A stretch of DNA of 64,000 nt from Cystobacterineae bacterium (GCA_009781495.1 WQYA01000003.1:40643-104642); one strand, 5' to 3'. Positions 17,223-26,701 are shown, numbered from the stretch's first letter. Numbers and translations are program-made. The notes: generated from the letters alone by a model not told the origin.

Positions 17223-17654
17223 ATGTGTCCTGAAGCAGTTGCGTCCAGGCAAGGAGAGCTTGTGGACTTGCTTATCTACATTTTGCTCATCTCCCTCTTC
17301 CTTCTTCTCCTCCAAGGTGGCCTCAGCCTGTGGTTTTGGAGAAATGCTTTCGTGGACCAAGAAGGGAACAACCCCATGGTGGTGCTCAACGGCATTTTGG
17401 CTTTTGCAGCTCTTGGGGGTATTGTGGGGGCTGTTGTTGCCTCGGTTATGAAGCAATCCTGGTTGCTTGGTGGGTGGTTCCAAGCAGCTGTTGGTGCTTT
17501 GGTCGGCAGTGGAATCGGTTTTTTTGTTGGGATTGTTCCGGTTTGTTTTGCTCCGGTGCGCAAGGCTTTTGCCGAAGTGGAAGCGTTGTATTATTTTCCT
17601 ACGGTGTTGTTTGCCGTGGCGATTTTCATCGGTTTCCTTGCTGTTATTTCATAG
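17223..17654 (+). CDS. small integral membrane protein, unknown
   Basis: Starting at 17223 (MCPEAVASRQ, GAGAGG upstream) the product has 144 residues and four hydrophobic spans: LIYILLISLFLLLLQGGLSLW, GILAFAALGGIVGAVVA, AVGALVGSGIGFFVGIVPV and FPTVLFAVAIFIGFLAVI. I recognise no family. It lies between the tmRNA gene and the 17-bp tmRNA repeat, so it could be the remaining cargo of an integrated element. The frame stays open upstream but that part does not look coding. Confidence 0.55.
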   Translation: MCPEAVASRQGELVDLLIYILLISLFLLLLQGGLSLWFWRNAFVDQEGNNPMVVLNGILAFAALGGIVGAVVASVMKQSWLLGGWFQAAVGALVGSGIGFFVGIVPVCFAPVRKAFAEVEALYYFPTVLFAVAIFIGFLAVIS

Positions 17655-18011
17655 AGCCCCCACCCTGTTCGCTCTCAAGAGAAAATCGCCCGTCTGGGTG
17701 CACGCTCGTTTTGTTTTTCCACCCTCGGCCTACCTGCCGGGGGGGGCATGACAAGCCCCCTCACTTCTCAACAACAACTTGTGCGCCTTTGGCCGAGCGT
17801 TAAGCTCGGTAACGGAAGCCGTCCGTCTTGGACCATCCACCCATCCACCTAACGATAAACTTCTGAAATTCTGTGCAAAAAAAAATGTCTGTGAGTTTCA
17901 TGCTCCCCACCTGATTCTTGGGTTGGTATCCACTTTCCGAAAGGCTGAATGCCCGCGAACATGCCAACAAAACGTTGGTATGCATAGAGCGAGCGCATTG
18001 AAATACAAAGC
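17655..18011. other. intergenic, no gene seen
   Basis: Nothing convincing here apart from a CCGAGC/GCTCGG hairpin near 17792-17810. Short open frames exist but lack ribosome sites and plausible composition. Confidence 0.4.
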
Positions 18012-18028
18012 CCCATAAGATTTATGGG
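18012..18028 (-). terminator. likely terminator of tmRNA
   Basis: A 7-bp stem (CCCATAA with TTATGGG, loop of three) lies about 22 bases downstream of the tmRNA 3' end on the minus strand, followed by GCTTTGTATTT, a mediocre U-rich tail. Confidence 0.45.
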
Positions 18029-18050
18029 ACTTGGTGGGGTTGTTATTGAG

Positions 18051-18412
18051 TGGAGGCGGCGGGAATCGAACCCGCGTCCGAGAAATGTTGGCGTTGAGGC
18101 GCTACGTGCGTAGCTGACGTTTGTGGTTGTGGCCCATGGGTTGCAAGTCAGCCTGCAACAACCACATGCCATCCCAGAGTTGTCTCACCTCGCCGCTGTC
18201 CGGGTGCAACGGCGAAGCCAGCCCGCTGGTTGGCAGACTGTTTTGCCCGCAGGCAATGGCAAACAGTCCGGGCAAGGCGCTTTTTAGGCAGCCAGTGCCA
18301 GCTCAACGTTGTCGTTGGCTTTTGTGTTTTTGCTTCCGTATTTGACGAGTGTGAAAGCCCACTCGGCACGCTCCCCAAAACCTCCAGGCCCCGTCGAAAC
18401 CTTGTCGCCCCC
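18051..18412 (-). ncRNA. ssrA: tmRNA (ssrA)
   Basis: Transfer-messenger RNA for rescue of stalled ribosomes. The 5' end GGGGGCG at 18412 pairs with CGCCUCC at 18058-18052 as the acceptor stem, with discriminator A at 18051; CCA is not encoded (next bases are CT). The T arm GCGGG-TTCGATT-CCCGC is intact. The tag reading frame runs 18319-18284 and encodes ANDNVELALAA then TAA, a typical degradation tag ending LAA-like AA. Length (362 bases) is normal for a one-piece tmRNA. A 17-bp copy of its 3' region at 17004-17020 hints at past use as an integration site. Confidence 0.97.
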
Positions 18413-18597
18413 TTAAAACTTTATTCTTTAACTTCACTCTTCACTTTTCAAAGAACAGCCCTACGTCCCCATTTTGCCATATTCCCCTCACTAACTCAAC
18501 TCCCCTGCCCCTCGCCTATGCTTCTAGAGGGCTACCCCCCCCTGCTGTAGAATGTACCGGCCAAATACCCCTGGGGCTTGGCCGGTCAACCCCCGTC

Positions 18598-20205
18598 TCA
18601 CTCTGCCTTTTCAGGCAGCTCAGGCGCTCCGGCTTCCTTGAGAAGAAATTCCGTACGGCGGTTTTTAGCGCGCCCTAGGGCGGAGTCGTTGGGGGCTACG
18701 GGTTTATCAAAACCATAGCCTACACTTTGTAGGCGGCTAGGTTCTATGCCTTGGCTAACCAGGTAGTCCACCACAGACTTGGCCCGCCTGTTGGACAAAT
18801 CCAGGTTATAGGGGCGGCTGCCAACATTGTCGGTGTGGCCTTCAACGGAAATAGGGCCGACTTCAGGGTAGCGCTTGAGCAGCTCCACCACACCGTCCAG
18901 CAACTTGAAGCTCTCAGGCTTAATGCTGTCCTTCGCCGTGTCAAAAAGAATGGTCCCCCGAATACGGATACGGTCCGACTCCAGGGCAACTTCGTCTTCC
19001 TCAGGAGGCGGCGGACAACCGTCCAGCTCAGGAATGCCCGGCTCCAATGGACACTTGTCCAGATGGTCCGGAATTTCGTCACCATCCGTGTCAGGACAGC
19101 CGTCATATTCCGTGGGCCCAGGAATGTCAGGGCAGGCGTCGAGGTGATCCGGCACACCATCGTCGTCCCTGTCGGGATAGGGGCAGCCGTTGTTTTCTTT
19201 GGGGCCCGGCTCATCCGGGCAAGCATCCACACTGTCGGGAATGCCGTCGCCGTCTCTGTCAGGATCCGCCAAGTGCTGGTAGCCAAAACCCAGGCCTATG
19301 CGAAAAGTCTCCCGGCCATAGCCCGTGTTTTTGCCCACCACGCCGCGGCCCAGGTGCACCTGAAGCAGCCAGTTTTTATAAAGCTGCGCCCTATAGCCCA
19401 ACATCAGCTCCATCGGCGTCTTTATAGCGTCCGCATAGTCAAAATTAAAGGGGGCTTCAGCGGAGGTTACAAGGTTAAATTCCGCTAATAATTGGTTTTT
19501 AGTAAAAATACGCCCGCCCCCTAAGTCGACAATGGCCCCTAAACCCATCATAAACTCCTGGCCTACATAAAGGTTGAGGTATTGCCCAGGCTTGGTGCGC
19601 AGACGCCAGCCAATGTTGCCGAGTATACGTAGGGGCCCAAAAGCGCGCTCCAGCGCAGCCCGAGGCGCAAAAACAAACCCCTTCTCCCCTAGAAAATTGT
19701 TGGTGTTGCTCGTGGGCGCACGTATTTCAAGCACAGCTCCCAGCGCAACCGGAAATTGCTCCTGCGTCAAAATGGCATAACGGCCCATCAGACGCAAATC
19801 GCCCAGCCCCGCCGCTGCCGGCGCCCTCTGAAAAAAACCATACTGCTCAAATACCTCAAACTTGTTCGACTGGTAGACCGTCAAAGGCAAGTCCAAGGCA
19901 AGCTCCAAACGAGAAAGCGGTTGATAGCTCGCAAAAAGGTGTACGTCCGCACGAAAAGGAATGAGACTGCCCACACGCTCACCGCCAAATTTAATGGAGA
20001 AAGGGACAAAATTAAGGTCCCCCAAAAGACGTAGGCTCCATGTGCCCGCCTGCTGCATTTCTACGGCCTCAAGAATGAGGCCTGAGTCCAAAGTCGGCGT
20101 CAGTTTGAGAGGAACGACATCCATGCCACGCTGGAAAGGGTCCGCCGCCAGGGCTGTGTGGACAAACAGACAAGTCAGCAAACAGAGCGCCATTTTGGGC
20201 TTCAT
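18598..20205 (-). CDS. OmpA-family outer membrane protein with thrombospondin type 3 repeats
   Basis: A 535-residue outer-membrane protein. A signal peptide (cut after ALA, about residue 20) is followed by about 290 residues of beta-barrel-like sequence. Then come three TSP3-type Asp-rich calcium-binding repeats (DRDGDGIPDSVDACPDEPG, DRDDDGVPDHLDACPDIPG, DTDGDEIPDHLDKCP). The C-terminal OmpA/Pal domain (about 410-525) has ILFDTAKDSIKPES and VEGHTDNVGSRPYNLDLSNRRAKSVVDYL with the peptidoglycan-binding Asp and Arg. It should tether the outer membrane to peptidoglycan. It is divergent from the LTA-synthase-like gene across 232 bases. Confidence 0.92.
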   Translation of the reverse strand: MKPKMALCLLTCLFVHTALAADPFQRGMDVVPLKLTPTLDSGLILEAVEMQQAGTWSLRLLGDLNFVPFSIKFGGERVGSLIPFRADVHLFASYQPLSRLELALDLPLTVYQSNKFEVFEQYGFFQRAPAAAGLGDLRLMGRYAILTQEQFPVALGAVLEIRAPTSNTNNFLGEKGFVFAPRAALERAFGPLRILGNIGWRLRTKPGQYLNLYVGQEFMMGLGAIVDLGGGRIFTKNQLLAEFNLVTSAEAPFNFDYADAIKTPMELMLGYRAQLYKNWLLQVHLGRGVVGKNTGYGRETFRIGLGFGYQHLADPDRDGDGIPDSVDACPDEPGPKENNGCPYPDRDDDGVPDHLDACPDIPGPTEYDGCPDTDGDEIPDHLDKCPLEPGIPELDGCPPPPEEDEVALESDRIRIRGTILFDTAKDSIKPESFKLLDGVVELLKRYPEVGPISVEGHTDNVGSRPYNLDLSNRRAKSVVDYLVSQGIEPSRLQSVGYGFDKPVAPNDSALGRAKNRRTEFLLKEAGAPELPEKAE

Positions 20206-20437
20206 GCGTCATTTTCCTTCAAAACAAGAGGTCGGCCGGTGTGTCAAACATATGCTCTTGCGAAAAAAACAACAACTTTTGTGAAACACCGAGTATTTTT
20301 CTAAGTCAAAAAAAGCATTTTTGGGAGAGTAACCTTTTTTCTTTACCCCCTCATTGCTAACAAACAGTAAATGCTTGGACAACCCTCATTGCTTTGTGGG
20401 CGCCGTTTAGCATAGGCCCTATAAGGCTTAGAAAACC

Positions 20438-22414
20438 ATGCCGCCTTATCACCATAGCCCTAACCCCTCCCCTCCTCCCCTCCTCTACCGCCTCCGCTCC
20501 GCTTGCGCCCGCTTCGGCATTACCCGCGAATTGGCAGGGGGGTTCCTTGCCGTTTCATTTTTGACGCGCATCGCTTTGTCCATGCATTCGGATGTGACGG
20601 GGAAATGGCATGAGCTGTTTTTCGCCTTCTTCATGGGTGCGGCCTATGACTTGCTGACACTCCCCTTTGTGCTCGCCCCATGGCTCCTCTTCCTTGCGCT
20701 TTTGCCAAACCGCGCTGCGAAATGGCGGCTTTCGAGGCTTGGGGTGGGCCTCCTGCTTTGCAGTTTTGTGTTTGCCCTTTTGTTGACGGCTGTTGCCGAA
20801 TGGTTTTTCTGGGAAGAATTTTCAAGCCGCTTCAACTTCATCGCCGTGGATTATTTGTTTTATACCCATGAAGTTTTAGGCAATATTTGGGAGAGTTATT
20901 CCACAGGGAAAATTCTGCTGCTCGTGGCCTTCGCCACACTGGCGCTCACATGGTTTTTGCTCCGGCACCGGTGGAACAGCCTCGCTGCACCCCTGGGGTG
21001 GAAAATACGCATGGCCGGTATAACGGTAGCCCTAGCCCTACCCTTCCTCCTCTTCTATGGCTTTTCCTCTACCGGGAAAAACCGCTTCTCAACGGATGTG
21101 TTGAATGAATTGGCAGGCAACGGCTTCTATGAGTTCGCCTCCGCCGTACGCAACAATGAGTTGGACTATTTGCGCCTCTATGCCTCCCTCCCTGAGGACG
21201 AAGCCTATGCGCTGCTAAGGGCCAAACAGTCGCTGACGGTGGACGCCTGGCATTCCGAAAACCCCGCGGAGCGACGCTTTCTCATCCGCCCAACGGAGAA
21301 GGAAAAACAACTCAACGTCATTCTCATCAGCGTCGAAAGCCTCGGGGCGGACTTCATCGGCGCCTGGGGGGACGAGCGGGGACTGTCACCCCGCATCGAC
21401 GCGCTTGCAAAGGAGAGCCTGGTCTTTTCCCAGGTATATGCCACCGGCAACAGGACGGTGCGCGGCCTGGAGGCTTTGGCGCTGTCCATTGTGCCTACGC
21501 CGGGGCAGTCCATTGTGAAACGCCCTAACAATACCCATATGTTTTCACTGGGCAGCCTCTTTAGAAGCCGGGGCTATGAAAGCCTATTCCTCTATGGCGG
21601 CTATAGCTATTTTGACAACATGCAGGCCTTCTTCGCCAACAACGGCTACCGCGTCGTCGACAGGCAGGCCATTGCCAAAGCCAACATCCACTATGAAAAC
21701 ATTTGGGGCGTCGCGGATGAGGATTTGTTCCACCTGGCCCTCGGCGAAACAGAGGCTCTGCACAAAGACGGCAAACCCTTCTTCGTCCACATTATGACGA
21801 CCAGCAACCATAGGCCCTATAGCTACCCGGAGGGGCGTATTGATATTCCCTCCGGTACGGGGCGTAACGGTGCGGTTAAATATAGCGACTGGGCCATAGG
21901 CCATTTTATAGACGAGGCTAAAAAGACGGCCTGGTTTAAAGACACCTTATTTGTCCTTACGGCGGACCACGGCGCCAATGCGCGGGGGGTAGGGGAGTTG
22001 CCTATAGACAAATACCGGATTCCACTACTGTTTTATGCGCCCTACCATATAACCCCCCAGTATGTTGAACGTTTAATGTCCCAAATGGATATTCCCCCTA
22101 CCCTGCTGGGAAGGCTCGGCTTCGAATATGAAAGCAAATTTTTCGGACAGGACATTTTTCGCCTGCCCGAGGGGGAAGAGCGCGCCTTCGTCGCCAACTA
22201 CCAGTCGCTCGGCTATTTGAGGGATGGGCGTCTCGTCATGCTCTACCCCAAGCGGCAAACACGCGTGACGCCCAACGCGTTTGCGGGGGCCATGCGCGAA
22301 ACACAGCCGCTCGACGATGCGGCCCTGCTGCGCGAAGCCATTGCCTGGTACCAGTCCGCCGCCATGTCCTTCGGACAGGGGACTTATGGGTTAGAGGATA
22401 CGCCTAAAAAATAG
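20438..22414 (+). CDS. LTA synthase/sulfatase-family phosphoglycerol transferase-like membrane enzyme
   Basis: A 658-residue inner-membrane protein with about five membrane spans in the first 220 residues and an extracytoplasmic alkaline-phosphatase-fold domain. Family motifs are VILISVESLGADFIGAW (metal-binding Glu), TGNRTVRGLEAL with the catalytic Thr, HIMTTSNHRPY and LTADHGANARG (metal-binding Asp-His). Related enzymes transfer phosphoglycerol or phosphoethanolamine to glucans, LPS or teichoic acids; with a Gram-negative background the acceptor is probably a periplasmic glucan or surface glycan, which is inference. There is only a weak ribosome binding site. Confidence 0.88.
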   Translation: MPPYHHSPNPSPPPLLYRLRSACARFGITRELAGGFLAVSFLTRIALSMHSDVTGKWHELFFAFFMGAAYDLLTLPFVLAPWLLFLALLPNRAAKWRLSRLGVGLLLCSFVFALLLTAVAEWFFWEEFSSRFNFIAVDYLFYTHEVLGNIWESYSTGKILLLVAFATLALTWFLLRHRWNSLAAPLGWKIRMAGITVALALPFLLFYGFSSTGKNRFSTDVLNELAGNGFYEFASAVRNNELDYLRLYASLPEDEAYALLRAKQSLTVDAWHSENPAERRFLIRPTEKEKQLNVILISVESLGADFIGAWGDERGLSPRIDALAKESLVFSQVYATGNRTVRGLEALALSIVPTPGQSIVKRPNNTHMFSLGSLFRSRGYESLFLYGGYSYFDNMQAFFANNGYRVVDRQAIAKANIHYENIWGVADEDLFHLALGETEALHKDGKPFFVHIMTTSNHRPYSYPEGRIDIPSGTGRNGAVKYSDWAIGHFIDEAKKTAWFKDTLFVLTADHGANARGVGELPIDKYRIPLLFYAPYHITPQYVERLMSQMDIPPTLLGRLGFEYESKFFGQDIFRLPEGEERAFVANYQSLGYLRDGRLVMLYPKRQTRVTPNAFAGAMRETQPLDDAALLREAIAWYQSAAMSFGQGTYGLEDTPKK

Positions 22415-22420
22415 GGGGGT

Positions 22421-22490
22421 GAGGGAGAGGGAGAGGGAGAGGGGGGGGTTAGCCCGTTCCTGTAACTGTAGCTGTAACTGTAGCTGTAGC
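22421..22490. repeat. simple-sequence repeats
   Basis: GAGGGA repeats run 22421-22446, and CTGTAACTGTAG is present twice in tandem at 22460-22483 with a partial third copy. They lie between the LTA-synthase-like gene and the pspA operon. Confidence 0.7.
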
Positions 22491-22624
22491 CATACCCATA
22501 TATGTAGCCTATGGACCTATGTTAACCTACCCATCTCAATATTTTTATTTTTATTGCAAACAGCTAACAATATATGCTAACAGTTGCTAGCGTATAATTG
22601 GAATAATTTAAATGAGGCTAACGA

Positions 22625-23182
22625 ATGAGCGCAACCAAAGAACGTATGGAAACCGTAGGCGTACGCTTCCCTTTGTCGGACATTGAGTGGCTGGCGTCTT
22701 TGCAGTTGAAGGAGGCGCTGACGCCCTCCGACAAAATCCGCGCGATTGTCACCGCAGCGCGGCGGCAGCAGGAGGGCTATGGCGACTATGAGGCCTCGCT
22801 TTCCTGGCTGAGCGAGCTTTGGGCGCCGGTAGTAGCCGCCATTCGCGCGAGGGAGTTTAGGGCGGAGGGGCCGGGGCTACACTCGGAGTTGCTAAGGCTG
22901 CTGATGGAGTGGCTACCTCAAACCTTAGCCCTGCTATTAGCGCGGGGCCGGGGTGAGGAGGAGGGCAGCGGGGGGGCGGGGAGCAAGGACGAAAACCTGG
23001 AGGCCCTGCTGCAACTGGAAGCGCAGTTGGCGCAGCGCTGTTTTCTATTATGCGAGTCCCTGCTGCGCCTGGGTATCGGCAGCGCGGCGCCGTGTTATAA
23101 CCCTGAAATCATCCATGCCTATTTGCCGCGCGTCATTGAATTGGTCCAAGTCATCTCCCACACCCGCAGTCCCCAACCCTAG
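22625..23182 (+). CDS. helical protein of unknown function heading the pspA operon
   Basis: A 185-residue protein I cannot assign. Residues about 9-46 (VGVRFPLSDIEWLASLQLKE) look like a ribbon-helix-helix module: a short strand and two helices. The rest is helical, with an acidic/Gly loop at about 110-122 and two Cys. Its stop lies 15 bases before pspA and the operon continues on the same strand. It could be an operon-specific regulator or a PspA partner playing the part of YjfI-like proteins elsewhere. Upstream (22560-22600) CTAACA repeats surround a TATAAT box, a possible operator; this is inference. Confidence 0.6.
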   Translation: MSATKERMETVGVRFPLSDIEWLASLQLKEALTPSDKIRAIVTAARRQQEGYGDYEASLSWLSELWAPVVAAIRAREFRAEGPGLHSELLRLLMEWLPQTLALLLARGRGEEEGSGGAGSKDENLEALLQLEAQLAQRCFLLCESLLRLGIGSAAPCYNPEIIHAYLPRVIELVQVISHTRSPQP

Positions 23183-23197
23183 AGGAAGGAGCTTCCC

Positions 23198-23902
23198 ATG
23201 GCAGACAGCATCCGTACCCGTGTAGCACGTATCATCAGCGGCAACATTCACTCCCTCATTGACGCATTGGAAAACATCAACCCTGAAGCCGGCATGGCGC
23301 AGGCCATTCGCGAAGTGGACGGCGTCATTGACGAAGTCAGCACAGGGCTTGGCCGCGCCGCTGCGGCAAAGCACTTGGCGCTCTCCAACCTGGCCGAGCA
23401 AAACCGTCGGCATGAGCAGCTTGCCGGGGAAATTGACGTAGCTGTCAAAGAGGAGCGCGACGACTTGGCCAAGGCGGCCATTGCGCGGCAGCTTGACATT
23501 GAGGCGCAAATTCCGGTGTTGGAGCAGGCCATTGCCAACACCGCGAATGAGGAGAAGGAGATGGAGGGCTATCTCACCGCGTTACGTGCGAAAAAGCGTG
23601 AAATGGAAGAAACCTTGCGCCAATTCATCAGCGCACGCGCCGCACAAAATGTGCCGGGTAGCAGCGCTGCGGGAGGGAAAAGCGGCAACCCAAAATCCAC
23701 GCCCGACAAAATGGCGCAGGCCGAGTCGGCTTTCGATCGTATTCTCGCACGTCAGACAGGTTTGCCGGGCCTTTTGCCGGCCACCGACGTGCAAAGTGCG
23801 ACCAAGCTGCGTGAGTTGGCAGAATTGGCACGCAACAACCGCGTTGCGGAACGTTTGGCAGCGCTGAAAGCCAAAGGGAATACTTCGGAAGGCGATGCCT
23901 AA
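23198..23902 (+). CDS. pspA: PspA/IM30-family membrane stress protein
   Basis: The 234-residue product is a coiled-coil PspA/Vipp1 (ESCRT-III-like) protein that binds and stabilises stressed inner membrane. The N-terminal stretch RVARIISGNIHSLIDALENINPEAGMAQAIREVD matches helix 0/1 of the family, followed by long helices with AAKHLALSNLAEQNRRHEQLAGEI. A Gly/Ser/Pro linker near 150-165 precedes a last helix pair. A strong AGGAAGGAG site supports the start. No PspF, PspB or PspC is present; it is instead tied to YqiJ-like and flotillin genes, a PspA-flotillin module seen in other proteobacteria. Confidence 0.9.
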   Translation: MADSIRTRVARIISGNIHSLIDALENINPEAGMAQAIREVDGVIDEVSTGLGRAAAAKHLALSNLAEQNRRHEQLAGEIDVAVKEERDDLAKAAIARQLDIEAQIPVLEQAIANTANEEKEMEGYLTALRAKKREMEETLRQFISARAAQNVPGSSAAGGKSGNPKSTPDKMAQAESAFDRILARQTGLPGLLPATDVQSATKLRELAELARNNRVAERLAALKAKGNTSEGDA

Positions 23903-23948
23903 CCCCCCCTCCCCTCCCCGCCTGGAATGAAAAAGAAAGGAGAAGCCC

Positions 23949-24596
23949 ATGTCGCTGTTTTTGGCCGAACAATCGCTGCCTTTCACCGTCGCCCTTATTG
24001 TTATGCTGGTGCTTGCCGTGCTGGAGGGCGCAAGCCTGCTCATCGGCACATCCGGCTTGTCGGAAATGATCGACAGTGCCTTTGACTTCGACATAGACGC
24101 GGATGCCGATATCCATGGGCACGGAGGCTTGTTGGGGTGGCTGCATTTTGGGCGGGTGCCGGTACTCATGTTGTTGATTCTCTTTTTGACTTCGTTCGGC
24201 ATTGCCGGTCTGCTGATTCAAATGCTCGCTGCCAGCATCGTCAGCCACTTTCTGCCGGCATGGCTTGCCTCCATCGGCGCCTTTTTCGCGGCAGTCCCGG
24301 CGGTGCGTACCGGCGGTTTTGTGTTGGAAAAAATTCTGCCCAAAGACGAATCATCGGCCGTCTCTCTGGATGCGTTGATTGGGCGCGCCGGTATTGTTGT
24401 CACCGGAACCGCGCGGGTCGGCAAGGCTGCGCAAGCACGTGTACGCGATGAGCACGGGCGCTCGCACTATGTCATGGTTGAGCCGGATAATGAAGACAGC
24501 GTCTTTGAAAGGGGCACTGAAATTTTGCTGATCAAACGCCTTGGCGCAAAATACCAAGCCATTCGAAATCCGCACGCGGGACTCATGCAACCCTAA
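23949..24596 (+). CDS. YqiJ-like OB-fold membrane protein
   Basis: A 215-residue protein with three hydrophobic spans (FTVALIVMLVLAVLEGASLL, VLMLLILFLTSFGIAGLLIQML, FLPAWLASIGAFFAAVPAV) and a C-terminal soluble OB-like domain from about 135 (LIGRAGIVVTGTARVGKAAQARVRDEHGRSHYVMVEP). This is the layout of YqiJ (DUF1449) and of short NfeD proteins, partners of flotillin/stomatin. An Asp-rich loop with FDIDADADIHGHGG lies between spans one and two. AAGGAGA precedes the start. It sits between pspA and the flotillin gene. Confidence 0.87.
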   Translation: MSLFLAEQSLPFTVALIVMLVLAVLEGASLLIGTSGLSEMIDSAFDFDIDADADIHGHGGLLGWLHFGRVPVLMLLILFLTSFGIAGLLIQMLAASIVSHFLPAWLASIGAFFAAVPAVRTGGFVLEKILPKDESSAVSLDALIGRAGIVVTGTARVGKAAQARVRDEHGRSHYVMVEPDNEDSVFERGTEILLIKRLGAKYQAIRNPHAGLMQP

Positions 24597-24777
24597 AACC
24601 CCGAAGCAGTGCTTTGTATGTCAGGGCGACGTGCGCAAGGTGCCTTGGCAAAAGGAATTGCACACAAACCCATCAAAATGCTGTTTTGGGTTTCTTGTTT
24701 GGGTTACACACTGCCACACCAATCTACAGGCTGACAGCTATTGTTGAAGAGAGCATTTTTGAAGGGAGTTATTTATC

Positions 24778-26676
24778 ATGGAGTTTTTAAATCAATATTT
24801 GTATGAGCTGCTGATTTTGGTCGGAGTGGTGCTGGTGGCAATTTTCGCCATCGGTATTGTTTTCTCGCGCCTTTATACACGTTCAACGAAGGAAATGGCT
24901 TTTGTCCGCACCGGCATGGGCGGACAGAAAGTGATCATGGACGGCGGCGCGCTCGTGCTTCCGGTGTTGCACGACATCTGCCGTGTCAATATGAATACTT
25001 TGCGGTTGGAAGTCAGCCGCGCCAAAAACGAAAGCCTCATCGCCAAAGACAGAATGCGCGTCGACGTCATCGCCGCGTTTTATGTGCGCGTGCAACCGAC
25101 GGTAGAAGCCATTGCTGCTGCCGCACAAACCTTGGGCATGCGCACTTTGGAACCGGCAAAACTGAAGGAGCTTGTCGAAGACAAATTCGTCGATGCGCTG
25201 CGCGCCACTGCCGCGACGATGACCATGCAGCAATTGCAAGACGCACGTCAGGACTTTGTGCAAGGCGTGCAAAATGCCGTCTCTGAGGATATTTTGAAAA
25301 ACGGGCTTGAGCTTGAATCGGTTTCACTCACCAGCCTGGATCAGACCGCGAAGGACTATTTCAATCCAAACAACGCCTTCGACGCTGAAGGGTTGACCAA
25401 GCTGACCGAAGAAACCGAGCGCCGCCGCAAAGAACGCAACGCCATTGAGCAGGACACCGAAGTCGAAGTGCGTCAGAAAAACCTCGGCGCTGATCAAGAA
25501 AAACTCGAAATTGAACGCCGACAGGAATTTTTGCATTTGGATCAGCAACGCCAAATTGAAACCCAGCGTGCCGAACAAATCGCCCAAATCGCTCGGCAAC
25601 GGGCCGAAAGGCAACGCGAGGCAGAGCAGGCAAAAATCATTGCTCAGCAGGAGATTGATCAATCACGGCTTGTGGCCGAGCGGCAGGTGAAAGCCACCGA
25701 AGCTGAAAAAGAGCAGACTGTGCGTCAGCGACAAATTACGGCTGAGCGCGAAATTAAAATCTCTCAAATTGACCAAGAGAGAGTTTCGATGCTTGCCGCG
25801 CAAGACAAGGAAATCTCCATTTCGGTCAAATCTCGCGAGCAGTCTGAAGCCGAGCGCTTGGCCAACGAAGCGCGCGCCGAAGCGGCGAGGGCAGAAGAGT
25901 CTGTCAAAACCGCACGTGACGTCGCCATCGCCGAGCGTGAAAAAGCTGTGGCACTCGTCGAAGCGCAGCAACAAGCGCAAAAACAAGCCATCAGCATCAC
26001 CGTCGCGGCGCAAGCAGAAAAGAACGCTGCCGCAGATCAGGCCGAAGCCGTGCGTATTAAAGCCGAGGCGCAGAGCATTGCCTATAAGGTGGAAGCCGAA
26101 GGCAAACGTCTGGTCAACGACGCCATTAACACCCTGCGTGACGCGCAAATTGCTCTGCAAATTAAGCTGGCGTTGATTGAGCGCCTGCCGGAAATTATTG
26201 AGCAGAGCGTGAAACCCATGGAGGCCATTGAGGGCATTAAAATCATCCAGGTTGAAGGATTGGGCGGCGGCGCTTCGCGCTCCGGCGGCGCAGGTGGAGA
26301 AGGCGCAAGCGGCGGCAACGGCAACCTCGCTGATCAGGCGGCCAATGCGATGTTGCGCTACCGTGCGCAGCAGCCTGTCATTGATGCGCTGCTCTCTGAA
26401 ATTGGCATACGGGGGGGTGACATTAATGGAATGATGGGGAGCGTTATGGGGGATTCTAATTTACCGCCTACACCTGCTGCACCTGTATCCTCCCCTTCTA
26501 TGGGAGTTACCCCTAAAATATCTTCAAGTACAGCTACCTTAACCTCACCCTCCCGTTCTCCTGTTTCTACAATGGATGCCCAGCCTAAACCGCCTTCCAT
26601 TGCAAGTGTCTCATCCCCATTCTCCCGCCCCTCTGTTTCAATGACGGAAGCTACACCTAAACCACAACCCAAATAA
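24778..26676 (+). CDS. flotillin (YqiK-like)
   Basis: A 632-residue flotillin, a scaffold of membrane microdomains. A single membrane span at about 11-33 (ELLILVGVVLVAIFAIGIVF) is followed by the SPFH/PHB domain (about 40-230: VRTGMGGQKVIMDGGALVLPVLHDICRVNMNTLRLEVSR). A long Glu/Ala/Gln-rich coiled coil runs about 230-480. The Gly-rich and Ser/Pro/Thr-rich C-terminal tail (about 500-632) is unusually long and looks low-complexity. GAAGGGAG lies upstream. It is the last gene of the pspA operon and is followed by a good terminator. Confidence 0.92.
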   Translation: MEFLNQYLYELLILVGVVLVAIFAIGIVFSRLYTRSTKEMAFVRTGMGGQKVIMDGGALVLPVLHDICRVNMNTLRLEVSRAKNESLIAKDRMRVDVIAAFYVRVQPTVEAIAAAAQTLGMRTLEPAKLKELVEDKFVDALRATAATMTMQQLQDARQDFVQGVQNAVSEDILKNGLELESVSLTSLDQTAKDYFNPNNAFDAEGLTKLTEETERRRKERNAIEQDTEVEVRQKNLGADQEKLEIERRQEFLHLDQQRQIETQRAEQIAQIARQRAERQREAEQAKIIAQQEIDQSRLVAERQVKATEAEKEQTVRQRQITAEREIKISQIDQERVSMLAAQDKEISISVKSREQSEAERLANEARAEAARAEESVKTARDVAIAEREKAVALVEAQQQAQKQAISITVAAQAEKNAAADQAEAVRIKAEAQSIAYKVEAEGKRLVNDAINTLRDAQIALQIKLALIERLPEIIEQSVKPMEAIEGIKIIQVEGLGGGASRSGGAGGEGASGGNGNLADQAANAMLRYRAQQPVIDALLSEIGIRGGDINGMMGSVMGDSNLPPTPAAPVSSPSMGVTPKISSSTATLTSPSRSPVSTMDAQPKPPSIASVSSPFSRPSVSMTEATPKPQPK

Positions 26677-26701
26677 CATTCCACAGCTTGCAGCATAAAA
26701 G

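Noticed and set aside
22421..22490. CRISPR-like tandem repeats
   Set aside because: Units are 6 and 12 bases without spacers and no cas genes are present; simple-sequence DNA.
22530..22620. Sigma54/PspF promoter for the pspA operon
   Set aside because: No TGGCA-N7-TGCA-type site is present; a TATAAT box and CTAACA repeats are seen instead.
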